Positions 6,005 through 7,503 of a stretch of DNA of 7,503 nucleotides are shown in pieces. The notes under the pieces are model-generated. The model was not told where the DNA came from, made no database searches, and was given only the letters and a program-made list of their open reading frames with translations. How positions within the stretch are numbered: position 1 is the first letter of the stretch; every line of letters starts with the position of its first letter. The position numbers were made by a program, and so were the translations under genes. The stretch comes from Candidatus Bipolaricaulota bacterium (lineage in GTDB: Bacteria > Bipolaricaulota > Bipolaricaulia > Bipolaricaulales > Bipolaricaulaceae), in assembly GCA_027027485.1 (NCBI GenBank), contig JALVLL010000245.1, forward strand, positions 1 to 7,503, read 5' to 3'.

Positions 6005-6959
6005 CGTCCCTCCAGTTGTGACAGGCGACCATATGACCCTCGCGGGCCCATTCGGGCTCGGGGAGGGCCTCGCCGCAAATTCCCGTGGCCCGATGGCACC
6101 GCGACGCGAACCGACAGCCCGGGGGCGGAGGCGCGAGGCGCGGCGGGGAACCCGGTATCGTCTCCAGCCGCCTCCCCCTGACCCCCAACCTCGTCACCGC
6201 GCCCAGGAGCTTCCGTGTGTAGGGATGCAGGGGATTCCCGAAGAGCTCGGCGGTGGGGGCCACCTCCGCGATGAGGCCGGCGTACATCACCGCGATGCGG
6301 TCACAGATCTCGGAAAGAAGCAGAAGATCGTGGGAGATGTAGATCAGGGAGAGGCCGTAATCCGCGCGTAGGTCCTTGAGGAGCTCGATGATCTGGGCCT
6401 GTACCATCACGTCCAGGGCGGTGGTGGGCTCGTCGGCGATGAGCACCGCGGGGTGACACGCGATGGCCATGGCGATCACCGCCCGCTGCCGCATACCCCC
6501 CGAGAGCTGATGGGGGTAATCCCCCAGGCGCTTCGGGTCTATCCGCACCCGCTCCAAAAGTGCCCCGGCCTCCTGAAGCGCCTTTCTGCGCGGATAGCCC
6601 AGGTGCACCTGCAGGGGCTCGGCGATCTGGTAGCCGATGGTCTTGGTGGGGTTGAGGGCCTCCTGGGCGTTCTGGAAGACCATGGCGATCCTGCGCCAGC
6701 GGATCCGGGACATCTCTTCCTCCGGGAGCCCCAGGATCTCGACGCCCTCCAAAATCGCCTCCCCGCCTATCTCGGCGGTCGCGGGGAGGATCCGCATTAT
6801 AGCGGCCGCTGCCGAGGTCTTGCCGCAGCCTGACTCCCCCGCCAGCCCCAACACCTCACCCCTGGAGAGGGAAAAGGAGATGCCTCCCACTGCCTCCACC
6901 GCGGCGGAGGGGGTGCGGTATGTGACCCGGAGGTCCCGTACCCCGAGGAGTTCGGCCAT
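5982..6959 (-). CDS. Peptide-type ABC importer ATPase, DppD/OppD type
   Basis: This 325-residue cytoplasmic ATPase is the D partner of the ATPase pair. The start is the ATG at 6959 (MAELLGVRDLRVTY), which overlaps the TGA of the preceding permease as TGATG. The same frame stays open upstream to 7367, but that stretch is an out-of-frame shadow of the permease gene. Motifs: Walker A GESGCGKTS (41-49, Lys47), Q-loop VFQNAQEALNPT (Gln96), signature QLSGGMRQRAV (151-161), Walker B VLIADEP (Asp176, Glu177), D-loop TALD (180-183), switch His210 (YISHDL). The C-terminal oligo_HPY-type extension has NPLHPYTRKLLGAV at 242-255 and then Cys282, Cys288, Cys295 and Cys313. These have exactly the same x5, x6, x17 spacing as in the DppF-type partner, a pattern compatible with an iron-sulfur cluster. 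Between the motifs it has the longer helical region typical of D-type proteins. The family is certain; the substrate of the importer is not. Confidence 0.95.
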   Translation of the reverse strand: MAELLGVRDLRVTYRTPSAAVEAVGGISFSLSRGEVLGLAGESGCGKTSAAAAIMRILPATAEIGGEAILEGVEILGLPEEEMSRIRWRRIAMVFQNAQEALNPTKTIGYQIAEPLQVHLGYPRRKALQEAGALLERVRIDPKRLGDYPHQLSGGMRQRAVIAMAIACHPAVLIADEPTTALDVMVQAQIIELLKDLRADYGLSLIYISHDLLLLSEICDRIAVMYAGLIAEVAPTAELFGNPLHPYTRKLLGAVTRLGVRGRRLETIPGSPPRLAPPPPGCRFASRCHRATGICGEALPEPEWAREGHMVACHNWRDDAPPRGA

Positions 6960-7503
6960 CAGATCACCACCTGCCCCCGCCGGAGCTTTGGGTTCAGGGC
7001 CTCGTCCAGGGTGTTGCTGATGAAGGAAAATCCCAACACCACCAACATGATGCAGATCCCCGCCGGGAGGAAATACCACCACGCCCCGATGGATACCGCC
7101 CCGGTCTCGAAGGCGTAACGGATGATGATCCCCCAGCTGAACTTGGTGGGGTCCCCCAGGCCCAGGAAGCTCAGGAAAGCCTCCGAGAGGATGGCCAGGG
7201 ATGTCACCAGGGTCATGTTGGCGAAGACCAGTGGAAGCACGTTGGGAAGTATATGGCGGCGCATGATGTAAAGGGGGCTTGCCCCCAAGGCCCGCGCCCG
7301 CAGGACGAACACCCGCTCCTTGATGGAAAGGGTCTGGGAGCGGGTGATGCGGGCGGCCTGGGTCCACTGTACCAAACCGATGGCCAGGATGATGTTTCCC
7401 AGGGATCGCCCCATGAGGGATACGATGACGATGGCCAGGACGATGAAGGGCATGGAAAGGAAAGAATCGGTTACGCGCATTAAAACCGCGTCCAGTACCC
7501 CGC
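6959..7503 (-). CDS. ABC transporter permease, DppC/OppC type (first copy), 5' end beyond the window
   Basis: The frame is open to the window edge: before the Met codon at 7480 it reads GVLDAVL, which continues into MRVTDSFLSMPFIVLAI. This is the conserved GxxDxxLMRxxDxxxSxP block found in the middle of DppC/OppC proteins, so Met 7480 is internal. The visible 180 residues are the C-terminal part; roughly 100-130 N-terminal residues are missing by comparison with the complete copy at 3030-3947. Visible parts are several membrane segments, the docking loop FVLRARALGAS with RRHILPN, FLSFLGLG, WWYFLPAGI, and the end TLDEALNPKLRRGQVVI. The docking loop reads LRA where most relatives, including the second copy, have EAA. 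The gene ends in TGATG, overlapping the DppD-type ATPase start, so the two are almost certainly in one operon. A matching B permease is expected just upstream, outside the window. Confidence 0.93.
   Translation of the reverse strand, partial: GVLDAVLMRVTDSFLSMPFIVLAIVIVSLMGRSLGNIILAIGLVQWTQAARITRSQTLSIKERVFVLRARALGASPLYIMRRHILPNVLPLVFANMTLVTSLAILSEAFLSFLGLGDPTKFSWGIIIRYAFETGAVSIGAWWYFLPAGICIMLVVLGFSFISNTLDEALNPKLRRGQVVI

Noticed and set aside
5264..6181. Plus-strand open frame of 305 codons opposite the ATPase genes
   Set aside because: It is antisense to two overlapping ATPase genes with all their motifs intact, and has no domain or plausible start signal of its own.
5982..7367. A longer 461-residue version of the D-type ATPase starting at 7367
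   Set aside because: The first 136 residues are out-of-frame translation of the permease gene. The ATPase domain begins at the ATG at 6959, which shares TGATG with the permease stop.
6959..7480. A short permease gene starting at the Met codon at 7480
   Set aside because: The frame stays open upstream to the edge and encodes GVLDAVL, part of a conserved internal block, so this Met is internal and the gene is partial.
1..7503. A hidden defence system, mobile element, CRISPR array or RNA gene
   Set aside because: Almost all of the window is explained by six transporter genes and enolase. The gaps are at most about 137 nt, and I saw no tandem direct repeats, transposase motifs or tRNA-like folds.

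Overview
The window is a GC-rich stretch of bacterial chromosome with all seven recognisable genes on the minus strand, so transcription runs from position 7503 towards position 1. I see no mobile element, CRISPR array, tRNA or rRNA. The base composition, the frequent AGG and ATA codons, and a solute-binding protein with a plain Sec signal and no lipoprotein cysteine point to a diderm, possibly thermophilic or anaerobic, fermentative bacterium. A lineage such as Bipolaricaulota (Acetothermia) would fit, but that is a guess; nothing here fixes the taxonomy.

Layout in transcription order: (1) 7503-6959, the C-terminal part of a DppC/OppC-type permease, cut by the window edge. (2) 6959-5982, a DppD/OppD-type ATPase joined to it by a TGATG stop/start overlap. 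(3) 6004-5054, a DppF/OppF-type ATPase overlapping the previous gene by 23 nt. (4) An 84-nt gap with an 8-bp inverted repeat. (5) 4969-3947, a DppB-type permease. (6) 3947-3030, a second DppC-type permease, again joined by TGATG. (7) A 103-nt leader holding a perfect TATAAT, a hairpin and two strong Shine-Dalgarno sequences. (8) 2926-1382, a family 5 solute-binding protein, followed closely by an intrinsic terminator at about 1331-1361. (9) 1244-1, enolase (eno), with its last residues beyond the edge, probably driven by its own promoter just after the terminator.

The transporter genes together encode the parts of a peptide-type (Dpp/Opp, SBP_bac_5) ABC importer: a periplasmic binding protein delivers substrate to a B/C permease pair powered by a D/F ATPase pair. 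The notable point is the order C'-D-F-B-C-A, with two different C-type permeases around a single visible ATPase pair. This suggests two importers side by side, the second (B-C-binding protein) perhaps using the ATPases of the first. Enolase is a glycolytic housekeeping gene and looks like a separate transcription unit.

I found no clear evidence of an undescribed system. The most useful leads are the paired-permease layout, the regulatory-looking leader of the binding-protein gene, and the matching four-cysteine clusters at the C-termini of both ATPases.
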